This document shows positions 42,644 through 51,425 of a DNA stretch of 64,000 bases, piece after piece. This DNA is from VRUE01 sp963817945. Its GTDB lineage: Bacteria > Actinomycetota > Thermoleophilia > Solirubrobacterales > 70-9. The DNA is taken from assembly GCA_963817945.1 (NCBI GenBank), contig CAWFQH010000003.1, positions 62,001 to 126,000 on the forward strand. The letters run 5' to 3'. Made by a program: the position numbers and the translations under genes. Position 1 is the first letter of the stretch, and every line of letters starts with the position of its first letter. The notes under the pieces were generated by a model. It made no database searches and was not told the origin of the DNA. It saw only the letters and a program-made list of their open reading frames with translations.

Positions 42644-43174
42644 TCAGGCCATCGCACCCGCGTCGGAGGCGGGAGCCGCTCCGGCCGCGATGAAGGCGTC
42701 GCGGCCGGCTTGGGCGCGGAAGGGCTCCAGCTGGGCCCGCTGGCGGCCGGCGCGCTCGATCAGGCCCTCGAAGTCGACGCTCGGCAGCCGCCGATGCAGC
42801 TCGGCGAAGTCGCGCAGGTTGGCCCAGAGGATCTTCTTGCCCTCGATCCCCATCGCAAGAATGTCGAGCTCGACGAAACGACTCAGTGGCGAGTAGCCGC
42901 GCAGCTGGCCGTTGAGCTTGAGCCGCCCGAGGCGCTCGGCCGCGATCGCCAGCGGTGGCTTGAGGCGGTCGCGCCCGATCCCCAGCCGCTCCATGATCCC
43001 TTCGAAGGTCTCGACGTCCTCGGCGATGCCGCTCGCCACCCGCTCCAGCGCCTCGCCGAGCGGCGTGCCCTCGTTCGCGCCGCGTGCGCGGCGCGCCAGT
43101 TCGCGCCAGCCGAGGCCGAGCGCCAGCTGGTCGTTCAGGTAGATGGCGAGGTACTTGCCTTCGCTCGCTCCCAT
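42644..43174 (-). CDS. Helical protein of unknown function
   Basis: 176 aa, almost all helix. The N-terminal part GKYLAIYLNDQLALGLGWRELARRARG with DVETFEGIMERLG resembles a small actinobacterial family with a ferritin-like or four-helix layout, but no full set of metal ligands is seen. It lies 32 nt upstream of the stand-alone polymerase on the same strand and is probably in its operon; this could hint at a repair or stress role. Confidence 0.75.
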   Translation of the reverse strand: MGASEGKYLAIYLNDQLALGLGWRELARRARGANEGTPLGEALERVASGIAEDVETFEGIMERLGIGRDRLKPPLAIAAERLGRLKLNGQLRGYSPLSRFVELDILAMGIEGKKILWANLRDFAELHRRLPSVDFEGLIERAGRQRAQLEPFRAQAGRDAFIAAGAAPASDAGAMA

Positions 43175-43243
43175 GGGAAGCGTCTACCCGCGGAGGCGGC
43201 GGCGAACCGTTTCCGCCGCTGGCAGCGAGGGTAGGCGCTGGAG

Positions 43244-43768
43244 ATGGACGCACAGTCGCTCCAGGACGAGCGCCGGATTGAGCCCATCGACGGCTACGCC
43301 GAGCCGGCCGAGCGGCCGCCGCTCCTCTCCTACGCGGTGCTGGCCACCGTCTTCAACGCCCTCTTCGTGGGCGGCCTGCTCGCCGCCAAGTGCAGCAACC
43401 GGCCGCTGCCCGAGCGGCTCGCCGCCGCCGATCTGCTCCTGATCGGGACCGCCTCCCACAAGCTCAGCCGCCTGATCTCCAAGGACAAGGTGACGAGTCC
43501 GCTGCGCGCGCCGTTCACCGAGCTGGAAGGCAGCGGCGGGCCGGGGGAGCTAGAGGAGCGTTCGCGCGGCAAGGGTGCGCGCAAGGCGATCGGCGAGCTC
43601 CTCGTCTGCCCCTACTGCCTCGGCCTCTGGGTGGTCGCCGCCTTCTCCATCGGCCTCCTCTTCGCTCCCCGTCTGACCCGCTTCCTCGCGGCTGTCTTCT
43701 CGGCGCTGACGGTCTCCGACTTCCTGCAGATCGCCTACAAGGCGGCCGAGGAGAAAGGCCTCGGCTGA
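43244..43768 (+). CDS. DUF1360 membrane protein
   Basis: 174 aa. Three hydrophobic helices and the DUF1360 signature: GTASHKLSRLISKDKVTSPLRAPF, then a charged loop and ELLVCPYCLGLWVVAAF with the CPYC pair. The Cys-x2-Cys could bind metal or form a disulfide. Family function unknown. Start ATG at 43244, divergent from the helical protein gene (69 nt gap). Confidence 0.88.
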   Translation: MDAQSLQDERRIEPIDGYAEPAERPPLLSYAVLATVFNALFVGGLLAAKCSNRPLPERLAAADLLLIGTASHKLSRLISKDKVTSPLRAPFTELEGSGGPGELEERSRGKGARKAIGELLVCPYCLGLWVVAAFSIGLLFAPRLTRFLAAVFSALTVSDFLQIAYKAAEEKGLG

Positions 43769-43877
43769 GGCACCGATGCCCCGGCCGCAGCCGTCATCGC
43801 CCGACCCTGCGCCGCGCCTTCCTCGCCGCCGCCCTGGGCGCCGCCGCCGGTCTCGCCGGCCGCGGACGTGCGCGAGC

Positions 43878-44807
43878 TCAGTAGGCGGTGTTGCGGGAGC
43901 GGGGGCGGGGGATGGCCTTGTAGCGGCTGCCCTGGCCGCGGGTCCAGAGGAGGTAGTCGACGTCGGCGGGCGCGAGGCCCACGGCGGCGCCGAGCAGCTC
44001 CACGGCGTGGACGGTGCAGGCGCGTAGCTCGACCTCCTCGGGCGAGCCGTGCTCGAGCAGGTCACCGGCTTCGATCGTTCGCTCCAGCTCCGGATCGAGT
44101 CGCAGGATGCCATCGAGGCGCAGCACGTGCGGGACGAGGTTGTCGGCGAAGGCAGTGAGCAGGTGCCGGTCGTGCAGCTCTACGACTCCGGTGCGCTCGA
44201 GATCGACGGGGACGAGCTGCGCGCGCTTGAAGAAGGGCACCGGCCGATCCTCGTAGCTGGAGACGTCGGCGAACGCCTTCCAGTCGGCCAGCAGGCCGGC
44301 GAGCGCGGGCGCCGACCCCTGGGCCGCCTCGACTACGGCGGCGAAGCGGCCGCCGTGCTCGGAGAGCACGCGCTCGCCGACGTCGCGCAGGGAGGCGGCG
44401 TAGTCGGCCATCAGCGGGTGGTCGGGCTCCTGGCCGACCACCGCGGCGATCTCGCCGGCCGAGAGCCCGGTCAGCTCCGTCGCGGACCAGGCGCCGCGTC
44501 CGCGAAACCGCTCGGTCAGCCCGGCTGCGATCGTGAAGTAGCCGCTGTGCCCGGGCCGCTTGCGGATCGTCGGCCACCAGCCGGAGCCGAAGTTGATCGC
44601 GTCGAGGCAGATCGCAAAGGCAGCCTGCGTCTCGACGTCACCCTCGACGAGGTGGGTGGCCGGATCGGGCTCCGGCTCCTCGACGTGCGCCGGCAGACCG
44701 CTCACGTACTCCTCGATCGCGCTCTCCTGCAGCTCGACCGAGCGCGCGCGGGCCGCGACCCAGGCACAGGCCTCGCGGACGTGGTCGCAGACGCTGGCGG
44801 CGGCCAT
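43878..44807 (-). CDS. Queuosine salvage protein (QNG1/DUF2419 family)
   Basis: 309 aa. Matches the queuosine 5'-phosphate N-glycosylase family: AICLDAINFGSGWW (active-site Asp and aromatic cage), FFKRAQLVPVDL, LTAFADNLVPHVLR and LLWTRGQGSRYK. The enzyme frees queuine from queuosine nucleotides for tRNA modification. Best known in eukaryotes, with bacterial homologues (for example Sphaerobacter). Start chosen at the ATG at 44807. A 50-nt imperfect palindrome lies 26 nt upstream. No other queuosine gene is nearby. Confidence 0.85.
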   Translation of the reverse strand: MAAASVCDHVREACAWVAARARSVELQESAIEEYVSGLPAHVEEPEPDPATHLVEGDVETQAAFAICLDAINFGSGWWPTIRKRPGHSGYFTIAAGLTERFRGRGAWSATELTGLSAGEIAAVVGQEPDHPLMADYAASLRDVGERVLSEHGGRFAAVVEAAQGSAPALAGLLADWKAFADVSSYEDRPVPFFKRAQLVPVDLERTGVVELHDRHLLTAFADNLVPHVLRLDGILRLDPELERTIEAGDLLEHGSPEEVELRACTVHAVELLGAAVGLAPADVDYLLWTRGQGSRYKAIPRPRSRNTAY

Positions 44808-44832
44808 TGCCCCCGAAAGGCTTGCACCGACC

Positions 44833-44882
44833 GGGGTGGGGCAACTTTCCGGGGCTATAGGCCCCAAAAGTCGCCCCACCCC
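44833..44882. promoter_or_regulatory. Imperfect palindrome upstream of queuosine-salvage gene
   Basis: GGGGTGGGGCAACTTT (44833-44848) pairs with AAAGTCGCCCCACCCC (44867-44882) with one mismatch; inside, GGGGC (44851-44855) and GCCCC (44861-44865) flank TATAG. In the minus transcript it would be a 5'-UTR hairpin; as DNA it could be an operator. Its core resembles the hairpin at 27211-27235. Confidence 0.5.
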
Positions 44883-45048
44883 TCGCATGGACCTCAACGC
44901 TCTCGGGTATCTCCGAAGCGCCAGATGCGGACGTATTTCCATAGCTGTCCAGCCGAGGCCGACCCGGACAGCCTGCTCGACCCCGAGCGGTAGGCGGGTC
45001 TTAGCCAGTTAGTTGATTACTCCTAATTCCTCGACTAGCCTTGGCGAG

Positions 45049-45657
45049 GTGCGAGAGGACAAGATCACGCTGATCACGCTGGGGCCGGAGGGCACTTGCC
45101 ACGAACGGGCCTGCCGCGAATACATGGCCTTCCAGGGGATCTCAGCCGAGGATTACGAGTTCGAGCTGATCACCGACTTCCACGTCGGCCTGGAGATGCT
45201 TCGGGAGGCCCCAAACCTCGCCTTCTTGATCCAGTGCAGCGCTCACCCCAAGGTTCACGAGATCACCGAGAAGTACTGGACCGAGGTCTGGGTCGTCGAC
45301 ACCTTCATTTACCCGACCAAGCACCTCTGCGTGCTGACCCGCCATGAGGTTGAGAAGTCGCGCTCGCTGGGGATCGTCCCCGCCACCAAGGGTTACGTCG
45401 ACCTCTCGCAGTGGGAGGAGGTGATCGACGTCGCCTCGAAGCCGATCGTCGGCGAGGAGCTGCTGGCGGGCCGCTACGACTCCGGCCTCACCCACATCGA
45501 GCACCTGCACGAGCATTCCGACGAGCTGCGGCTCGACCTCGACATCGGCGAAATCGACACCACCTGGGTCGTCTACGGTCGCGAGAAGCGCTTCGCCGGC
45601 GAGGTAATTGGGATCCCCTCGGCGGAGCTGTTCTCAGTTCCTCAGCCGACCCTGTAG
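45049..45657 (+). CDS. Prephenate dehydratase-like protein (BacA-type)
   Basis: 202 aa from a GTG at 45049 (a TTG at 45013 would add 12). KITLITLGPEGTCHERA is the start of the prephenate dehydratase/decarboxylase fold (compare TLGPEGTxSE of PheA and the BacA/AerD decarboxylases), and LAFLIQCSAHPKVHEI and GLTHIEHLHEH follow. It lacks an ACT domain, as BacA-type enzymes do. Chorismate-pathway or secondary-metabolite use is possible; no other biosynthetic gene is close. The 3' end overlaps the convergent cyclase gene by 16 nt. Confidence 0.55.
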   Translation: MREDKITLITLGPEGTCHERACREYMAFQGISAEDYEFELITDFHVGLEMLREAPNLAFLIQCSAHPKVHEITEKYWTEVWVVDTFIYPTKHLCVLTRHEVEKSRSLGIVPATKGYVDLSQWEEVIDVASKPIVGEELLAGRYDSGLTHIEHLHEHSDELRLDLDIGEIDTTWVVYGREKRFAGEVIGIPSAELFSVPQPTL

Positions 45658-46970
45658 AGCTCCCACTCCTCGGCGACGCCTTTGAGCGCGTGGCGGCCGA
45701 AGGGCTCGAACTGCACCGTCGAGCCGACGGCGAGGTCACGCACCGTGCGCGAGGAGAGCACGGTCCCCGCCTCGGCCAGCGCCGAGATTCGCGCTGCGAC
45801 GTGGACGGCGATGCCGCCGACGTCGTCGCCCATCAGCTCGACCTCGCCGGTGTGCAGGCCCGCCCGGGCTTCGATCCCCAACGCCGGCAGGTCATCGACG
45901 ATCGCCCGTGCGCACTCCGCCGCCCGGGTCGGGCCGTCGAAGACCGCCAGGAAGCCGTCGCCGGTCGTCTTCACCTCGCGCCCCGCGAACTGCACCAGCC
46001 GCTCCCGCACCAGCCGCTGGTGCTCCTCCAGTAGCTCGCGCCAGCGGCGGTCGCCGAGCTCGGTGGCGTGCCGGGTCGAGTCGACGAGATCGGTGAAGAC
46101 CACCGTCGCCAGCAACCGCTCCGCCGCTGGCGCCGGTCGCACCCCGGTGAGGAACTCCTCGATCTCGTCGAGCGCCTCGCCGCCGCCGTCGCCGACCCAG
46201 GGGAAGTGGTCGACCCCCTCGAGCTCGACGTAGCGGCTGCCCTCGATCCGCTCTGCCAGCCAACGTGCGGCGCGGTAGTTGACGGCGTGGTCGCCGCGCC
46301 GCTGCAGCAACAGGGTCGGCGCCTGGATCAGCGGCAGCGTCTCGCGGACATCGGTGTCGAGGAAGGTCTTGAACAGCTGCTCGACCCGCAGCGGGCTCGC
46401 CGCCTGCCGCTCCAGCCGAGCTTGCGCCTCGCGGGCGCGCGGATCGGCCGCGAGGCTGGGCGAGAAGACGTCGATCGTCGCCCCCTGGCCCCAGAAGGGC
46501 GACATCAGCTCCGCGTTGGCTTCCAGCAGCGCCTCCTTGGAGGGCGCCCAGGGATAGTCCTCGGCCCAGGTCGAGCGCGCCATCGCCCCCCACAGCACCA
46601 GCGCCGAGGTGCGCTCGGGGTAGGTGGCGGCGAAGAGCATGCACATCGTCGATCCCTCCGACATCCCGAAGAGGGTGGCGCGCTCCGAGCCGGCCGCATC
46701 CATCACCGCGCGGGCATCGTCCATTCGCTCCTCCAGCGTCGCCCCGTCCGGCACGGGGTCCGAGAGGCCGACGCCGCGCCGGTCGAAGGGGATCACCCGG
46801 GCGAAGGAGCCGAGGCGACGCATGAAGTGGGCTTGCGCGGGGGTCTCCCAGAGCAGGTCGAGGTGGGAGACGAAGGGGAAGGCGACAACGAGGTCGATGT
46901 CGCCCTCGCCGAACACCTGGTAGGCAATGCTGGCGTCACCGCTGCGCGCGTATCGGGTCTGCGGTGGCAT
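45642..46970 (-). CDS. Alpha/beta hydrolase-adenylate cyclase fusion
   Basis: 442 aa. Residues 1-275 are an alpha/beta hydrolase (DRRGVGLSD, nucleophile elbow LFGMSEGSTM, late HFPWVGD). Residues 285-442 are a class III nucleotide cyclase domain: TVVFTDLVDSTRHA (metal Asp 1), KTTGDGFLAVF (metal Asp 2), ARAGLHTGEVE and the transition-state Asn/Arg region VHVAARI. The hydrolase part may act as a ligand sensor for cAMP production. This fusion is common in actinobacteria. It is monocistronic. Confidence 0.92.
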   Translation of the reverse strand: MPPQTRYARSGDASIAYQVFGEGDIDLVVAFPFVSHLDLLWETPAQAHFMRRLGSFARVIPFDRRGVGLSDPVPDGATLEERMDDARAVMDAAGSERATLFGMSEGSTMCMLFAATYPERTSALVLWGAMARSTWAEDYPWAPSKEALLEANAELMSPFWGQGATIDVFSPSLAADPRAREAQARLERQAASPLRVEQLFKTFLDTDVRETLPLIQAPTLLLQRRGDHAVNYRAARWLAERIEGSRYVELEGVDHFPWVGDGGGEALDEIEEFLTGVRPAPAAERLLATVVFTDLVDSTRHATELGDRRWRELLEEHQRLVRERLVQFAGREVKTTGDGFLAVFDGPTRAAECARAIVDDLPALGIEARAGLHTGEVELMGDDVGGIAVHVAARISALAEAGTVLSSRTVRDLAVGSTVQFEPFGRHALKGVAEEWELYRVG

Positions 46971-47003
46971 CGCCGGTCACACTACGCGGGGTCGGAGTGT
47001 CCC

Positions 47004-47198
47004 TCAAGCGCAGTGCGGGTTACTCCATTGCCCTGTGCCGGGCCGGACGTGGGCGCACTTCGCCACCGTACCGGTGGTCAAGTGCAGCAGGGTCTCGCCG
47101 CAGGAGTCGCCGAGCGCGACGTAACCGGCGCCGCGCGCCACCCCCGAAAACGCGGCGAGAGCCGCCAGGGCCGCGACGACCAGACCGTCGCCCGCCAT
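47004..47198 (-). CDS. Short secreted ORF, possible SGNH-hydrolase fragment
   Basis: 64 aa with a signal-like start (LVVAALAALAAFSGVARGA) followed at once by YVALGDS, the first block of SGNH/GDSL hydrolases, then an unrelated Cys-containing stretch (KCAHVRPGTGQWSNPHC). Either a truncated hydrolase or a genuine small secreted protein. No ribosome binding site seen. The 90 nt upstream to the MFS gene are empty. Confidence 0.35.
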   Translation of the reverse strand: MAGDGLVVAALAALAAFSGVARGAGYVALGDSCGETLLHLTTGTVAKCAHVRPGTGQWSNPHCA

Positions 47199-47291
47199 GA
47201 TCGAAGGGAGTTGAGCGCGGCGCCCCCGCTCATGTGCGGGGCTCTACCCGCTTGATGCGAAATTAATCCTGAGCGATCGCTCAGGACGCGC

Positions 47292-48767
47292 CTAGCTGGC
47301 CTCGTAGGCGGGCTCCGCCGCGCCCTGCGCAGCCTGTGCCTCCGCACCCTCCGGCATCGGCGTTTCTCGCATCACTACGACTGCGATCACGAAGGCCGCC
47401 GCGACCAGGGCGGCGCCGACCAGATAGGCGAGGTGGAAGCCCGAGTTGAGCGCGGCGTCGAGGCTCGACCCCGAGTCGCGCAGCCCGTCGGTGCGCTCGG
47501 TCGCCAGCGTCGCCAGCACCGCGAGGCCGATCGCGCCGCCGACCTGGGCGGCGGTATTGACTACGCCCGAGGCGAGGCCCGCGTCCTCGGGCGTGGCGCC
47601 CGACATCGCCAGCGTCATCAGCGAGGGGAACGAGGTGCCGATGCCGATGCCGACGATCAGCATCGGCGGCAGGATGTCCGCCAGGTAGTCGCCGTCGACC
47701 GGCGTCCGCGCGAACAGCAGCAGGCCGAGGCCGATCATCACCAGGCCCGGCAACAGCGTCCGCCGCGGCCCGAAGCGCATGATCAACTTCTCCGAGAAGC
47801 CGAGCGAGAGCGTGCCCATCACCATCGTCGCTGGCAGGAAGGCGAGCCCGACCTGGAGCGGGTCGTAGCCGAGGATCTCCTGCATGTAGAGGGCGCCGAG
47901 GAAGAACATCGAGAACATGCCGGCGACCAGCAGCGCCTGCGCGGCGTTAGCGCCGGAGACGTTGCGGGAGCGGAACAGGCGCAGCGGCATCAGTGGGTTG
48001 GCGATCCGCGCCTGGCGCCAGACGAAGGCCGCGCCCAGCGCCAGCGAGACGGCACCGAGGAGGAGCGTCTGGGTCGCGCCCCAACCGACCTCGGTGACCT
48101 CGAGGATGGTGTAGGTGCCGAGCATCAGCGAGGCGGTGATCAGCGCTGCGCCAGGGATGTCGGCGCCCTCGCCGAAGCCGATCCCCTCGTGAGGCTCGAC
48201 CAGCCTCATCGCGAAGAAGGCGGTGAGCAGGCCGACCGGCAGGTTGATGAAGAAGATCCAGTGCCAGCTGATCGCCTCGGTGAGGAAACCGCCGGCGAGC
48301 AGCCCGATCGAGCCGCCGGCCGAGGCGACGAAGCCGTAGACGCCGATGGCCTTCGCTTGCTCGCGCGGCTCCGGGAACATCGTCACGATCATCCCCAGGA
48401 TCACCGCCGAGGTGAGGGCGCCGCCGATCCCCTGCACGAAGCGCGCGCCGACTAGCATCTCCTGGCTCTGCGAGACGGCACAGAGCAGCGAAGCGGCGAC
48501 GAAGATCGCCAGCCCGGTGAGGAAGACGCGGCGCTGGCCGATCAGGTCGCCGAAGCGGCCGGCCAGCAGCAGCAGCCCGCCGAACGGGATCAGGTAGCCG
48601 TTGACTACCCAAGCCAAGTTGCTCTGGGAGAAGCCGAGGTCGTCCTGGATCGAGGGCAGCGCCACGTTGACGATCGTGATGTCGAGGACGATCATCAGCA
48701 TGCCCGCGCAGAGCACGTAGAGCGCGAGCCAGCGGTTGCGGTCTGGGGAGTCGGCCTGGGCGTTCAT
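47292..48767 (-). CDS. MFS drug-efflux transporter, DHA2 (EmrB/QacA) type
   Basis: 491 aa with 14 hydrophobic helices. Family motifs: LDITIVNVALPSIQDDLGFS in helix 1, LAGRFGDLIGQRRVFL (motif A), GARFVQGIGGAL and GGSIGLLAGGFLTEAISWHWIFFINLPVG (motif C). Proton-driven export of drugs or amphiphiles. GGAAGGA 6 nt upstream supports ATG 48767. It is downstream of the SigG-like sigma factor on the same strand (94 nt), so it may be in its regulon. Confidence 0.93.
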   Translation of the reverse strand: MNAQADSPDRNRWLALYVLCAGMLMIVLDITIVNVALPSIQDDLGFSQSNLAWVVNGYLIPFGGLLLLAGRFGDLIGQRRVFLTGLAIFVAASLLCAVSQSQEMLVGARFVQGIGGALTSAVILGMIVTMFPEPREQAKAIGVYGFVASAGGSIGLLAGGFLTEAISWHWIFFINLPVGLLTAFFAMRLVEPHEGIGFGEGADIPGAALITASLMLGTYTILEVTEVGWGATQTLLLGAVSLALGAAFVWRQARIANPLMPLRLFRSRNVSGANAAQALLVAGMFSMFFLGALYMQEILGYDPLQVGLAFLPATMVMGTLSLGFSEKLIMRFGPRRTLLPGLVMIGLGLLLFARTPVDGDYLADILPPMLIVGIGIGTSFPSLMTLAMSGATPEDAGLASGVVNTAAQVGGAIGLAVLATLATERTDGLRDSGSSLDAALNSGFHLAYLVGAALVAAAFVIAVVVMRETPMPEGAEAQAAQGAAEPAYEAS

Positions 48768-48861
48768 CGGGGGTCCTTCCGTCGAGTCTGGGTGGGCGGT
48801 TCTGCTGCCTTCACCCACTGAGACTCGGTGGGTGCCCGGAACTCATCGGTGGGGGACGAGG

Positions 48862-49977
48862 TTAGCTCGGGAGCTCCTCTGGCAAGCCGAAGCGCTCGAA
48901 GGCGGCCGCGAGGCGGCCGGGGTCGAAGGGCTGCTCCGGCAGCCTAGCGATGACCTCGCGGTCGGGGTCCTCGGTGGAACGGGTGAGGAAGGCGTCGACC
49001 TCGCTGATCTCGCTGCCGCGGAAGGTGAGGACATTGAGCGCGAAGCGCTCGTAGACCTCGGCGTCCTCGTCCCAGGTGTAGAAGGCGATCGCCTCCTGCC
49101 CGTTGGCGCGGACGCGCCGCGTCTTCCAGCGCCACGCTCCCGACATCGGCCAGCCGGCGAGGAAGATCGCGATCTCCCCGCGGCCGCGAAACCAGGTTTG
49201 CAGCGGCGGCATCGTGAAGGCGGCGTCTTCGGTCAGCATCGCGACCACCGCCTCGACGTCGCCCCGTTCCCAGGCGTCGACGTAGCTCTCGACCACCTCG
49301 CGCACGCTGTCGTCCCCGAGCGCGCGCAGGGTCTCCTGCTGACTGCGTTCGGGCGTCCGCTCCTCGACCGCGGCCCGCGCCCGCTGCAGGGCGCTGTTGA
49401 TCGAGGCGGTGCTGGTGTCGAGCATCGCCGCCGCCTCCTTGGCGGAGAAGCCGAGCACCTCGCGCAGGATCAGGGCGGCACGCTGGTTGGCCGGCAGATG
49501 CTGGAGGGCGGCGACGAAGGCGAGCTCGACGCTCTCGCGCTGCTCGTAGCGGGCCTCGGGCGCGGCGTAGCCGTCCTCGACGCCCATTGCCTCGTCGGGA
49601 TAGGGCTCGACCCAGGTCGACTCGACCAGCGGCTCGCCCGGGCCCCCGTGCGGGTCCGCCGGCGCGTAGTCGATCGGCAGCACCCGCTTGGGGCGGCGGC
49701 CGATCGCGTCGAGGCAGGCGTTGGTGGCGATTTTGTAGAGCCAGGAGCGCAGCGAGCTGCGCCCGGCGAACTTTCCCAGCCCGCGCCAGGAGCGCACCAG
49801 CGCCTCCTGCAGCGCGTCCTCGGCGTCGTGGGTCGACCCCAGCATCCGGTAGCAGTGGGCGTGCAGCTCGCCCCGGTGGGCCTCGATCAGCCGCTGAAAT
49901 GCCGCTTCGTCGCCCCCCTGCGCCGCGGCGAGCAGCTCCGCCTCCTGTGCGGTCGCACCTATCGCATCGGAGCTCAT
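48862..49977 (-). CDS. SigG-like ECF sigma factor with SnoaL-type C-domain
   Basis: 371 aa. Region 2 about 13-90 (HCYRMLGSTHDAEDALQEALVRSWRGL), region 4 about 165-225 (LPANQRAALILREVLGFSAKEAAAMLDTSTASINSALQRARA), then a SnoaL/NTF2-like domain about 235-345 (VESYVDAWERGDVEAVVAMLTEDAAFTMPP). Matches the sigma-70 group typified by mycobacterial SigG, in which the C-terminal domain takes part in control instead of an anti-sigma factor. The hydrolase gene 37 nt upstream recalls the hydrolase neighbours of this group. Confidence 0.9.
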   Translation of the reverse strand: MSSDAIGATAQEAELLAAAQGGDEAAFQRLIEAHRGELHAHCYRMLGSTHDAEDALQEALVRSWRGLGKFAGRSSLRSWLYKIATNACLDAIGRRPKRVLPIDYAPADPHGGPGEPLVESTWVEPYPDEAMGVEDGYAAPEARYEQRESVELAFVAALQHLPANQRAALILREVLGFSAKEAAAMLDTSTASINSALQRARAAVEERTPERSQQETLRALGDDSVREVVESYVDAWERGDVEAVVAMLTEDAAFTMPPLQTWFRGRGEIAIFLAGWPMSGAWRWKTRRVRANGQEAIAFYTWDEDAEVYERFALNVLTFRGSEISEVDAFLTRSTEDPDREVIARLPEQPFDPGRLAAAFERFGLPEELPS

Positions 49978-50014
49978 CGCCCCCCAGGGTAGAGGGGCCG
50001 CGCAGCGCGCGAGG

Positions 50015-50875
50015 CTAAGCCGGCGCGGCGTCGACCGGGGAGGCCCAGACGCCGTCGAGGAAGGCGGCCAGCTCGCCGGTCAGCCGCTCGGGTCGCAGCC
50101 GCCACTCGAGAATCGAGTCCGCCTCGACGAGCGTCCCGTTCGGTAGCTCGTCCGCCAGCATCCCGGAGTCACTGAAGGGGTGGATCGGGTCGCGCGGGTG
50201 GCCGACGATCAGCGCTGGTTGCTCGATCCGGCGGCGCTCGTCGCGATGCGGCGCCGTCTCTCCCAGCAGCAGGCCCTCCAGCACCGCCCCCGAGGGGCTC
50301 GGGCTCTGCCGCACGAAGTCGAGACCGATGTCGAGCAGATGGTGCGTGCGGGGCACGACCGAGGTGACGCGGGAGAGCAGCTCGAAGACGGGCCGGGCCA
50401 GACGCAGGCCGAGCAGAAGCGGGGCGAAGGCGCCCGCTACCCCCGGCAGGGCGTTGTCGAGGACCGGCATCTCGATGAAGAGGGCGCGGACGCGCTCTGG
50501 TTCGTGCACCGCCAGCTCCAGGGCAACGTTGGCGCCGAGGGAGGTACCGCCCACGACCGCCGTCGGTTGCTCCAGGTGGTCGAGCAACGCCGCCAGCTGA
50601 CGAGCGAAGAGGGGCATCGAGTAGAGCCGCAGGTCCTCGGGCCGGTCGGAGCGCCCGTGCCCGAGCAGATCGACGCACACGACCCGGTGGCCGTGCTCGG
50701 CCAGCGCCGGCCCCAGCCGCTCGAACATGCGCCGGTTCATCAGCAAGCCGTGGATCAGGACGAAAAGCCGCTCTCCCTCGCCGTAGGAGTCGTACTCGAT
50801 GCGGTGGCCCTCGTAGAGGAACGCGCCGGTGGCGCGCATCTGACCGGTGGGCTGTGGCTTGGTTGCGGTGGGCAT
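50015..50875 (-). CDS. Alpha/beta hydrolase
   Basis: 286 aa. FVLIHGLLMNRRMF (oxyanion), LLGHGRSDRPED, nucleophile elbow VVGGTSLGANVAL (G-x-S-x-G with Thr before Ser), LIVGHPRDPIHPF (acid) but the usual late catalytic His is not obvious (ADSILEWRLRPERL), so activity is uncertain. AAAGGA 8 nt before the ATG at 50875. First gene of a probable operon with the SigG-like factor and the MFS pump. Confidence 0.85.
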   Translation of the reverse strand: MPTATKPQPTGQMRATGAFLYEGHRIEYDSYGEGERLFVLIHGLLMNRRMFERLGPALAEHGHRVVCVDLLGHGRSDRPEDLRLYSMPLFARQLAALLDHLEQPTAVVGGTSLGANVALELAVHEPERVRALFIEMPVLDNALPGVAGAFAPLLLGLRLARPVFELLSRVTSVVPRTHHLLDIGLDFVRQSPSPSGAVLEGLLLGETAPHRDERRRIEQPALIVGHPRDPIHPFSDSGMLADELPNGTLVEADSILEWRLRPERLTGELAAFLDGVWASPVDAAPA

Positions 50876-50997
50876 CTCAATTCCTTTGTGAGCGGGTCGC
50901 CGGGCGATAGCTTGCCAAGCGAGACGATTAGTTCCCGGCCGGGGACAGACCAAACACCGATTAATTTCGGCTGCGCCGCCGGTCTTTATGGGTGCAG

Positions 50998-51360
50998 ATG
51001 CCGAAAGAACCTTCTAATCCCGTCGTCCACCTCGAGCTCCATACCGACGACCAGTCATCCGCCCGCGCCTTCTATGCCGGGCTCTGCGGCTGGCGCTCGC
51101 AGCGGATCGAGGCGGGCTGCGGGTCCTATTTAGCCCTGGAGCTGGGGCGCGGCTTTGGTGGTGGCATCGTCGAGTGCGATGCAACGCGACCCCTGTGGCT
51201 GCCCTACGTCGAGGTCGCCGAGATCCACGCCGCCACCGAACGGGCGTTTCAGCTGGGGGCGAGGGTGTTGCTGGAGCCGCGCGAGGGCCCGGCCGGCAGG
51301 CGCAGCGTTGTTTCCACCCCCGCCGGCGGCGAGGTCGCCTTCTGGCAGCCGAAGGGGTAG
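50998..51360 (+). CDS. VOC-family protein
   Basis: 120 aa, one glyoxalase/bleomycin-resistance (vicinal oxygen chelate) fold: VVHLELHTDDQSSARAFYAGLCGW and a second half ending GGEVAFWQPKG. Metal ligands (H12, later E) are partly recognisable. Substrate unknown. ATG at 50998, or GTG at 50992; no good ribosome binding site. Divergent from the hydrolase gene. Confidence 0.85.
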   Translation: MPKEPSNPVVHLELHTDDQSSARAFYAGLCGWRSQRIEAGCGSYLALELGRGFGGGIVECDATRPLWLPYVEVAEIHAATERAFQLGARVLLEPREGPAGRRSVVSTPAGGEVAFWQPKG

Positions 51361-51425
51361 CAATGAACTCAACCTCAACCCGCAGTCCCCACCCTGCAAG
51401 AACAATCGTCAGGAGGATGATCGAA

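Noticed and set aside
50925..50965. Shared TAGTTCCCG-x-CCGGG element at 39288 and 50930
   Set aside because: Both resemble an ECF -35 (GGGAAC) on the minus strand, but I could not find a -10 at the proper distance in both places.
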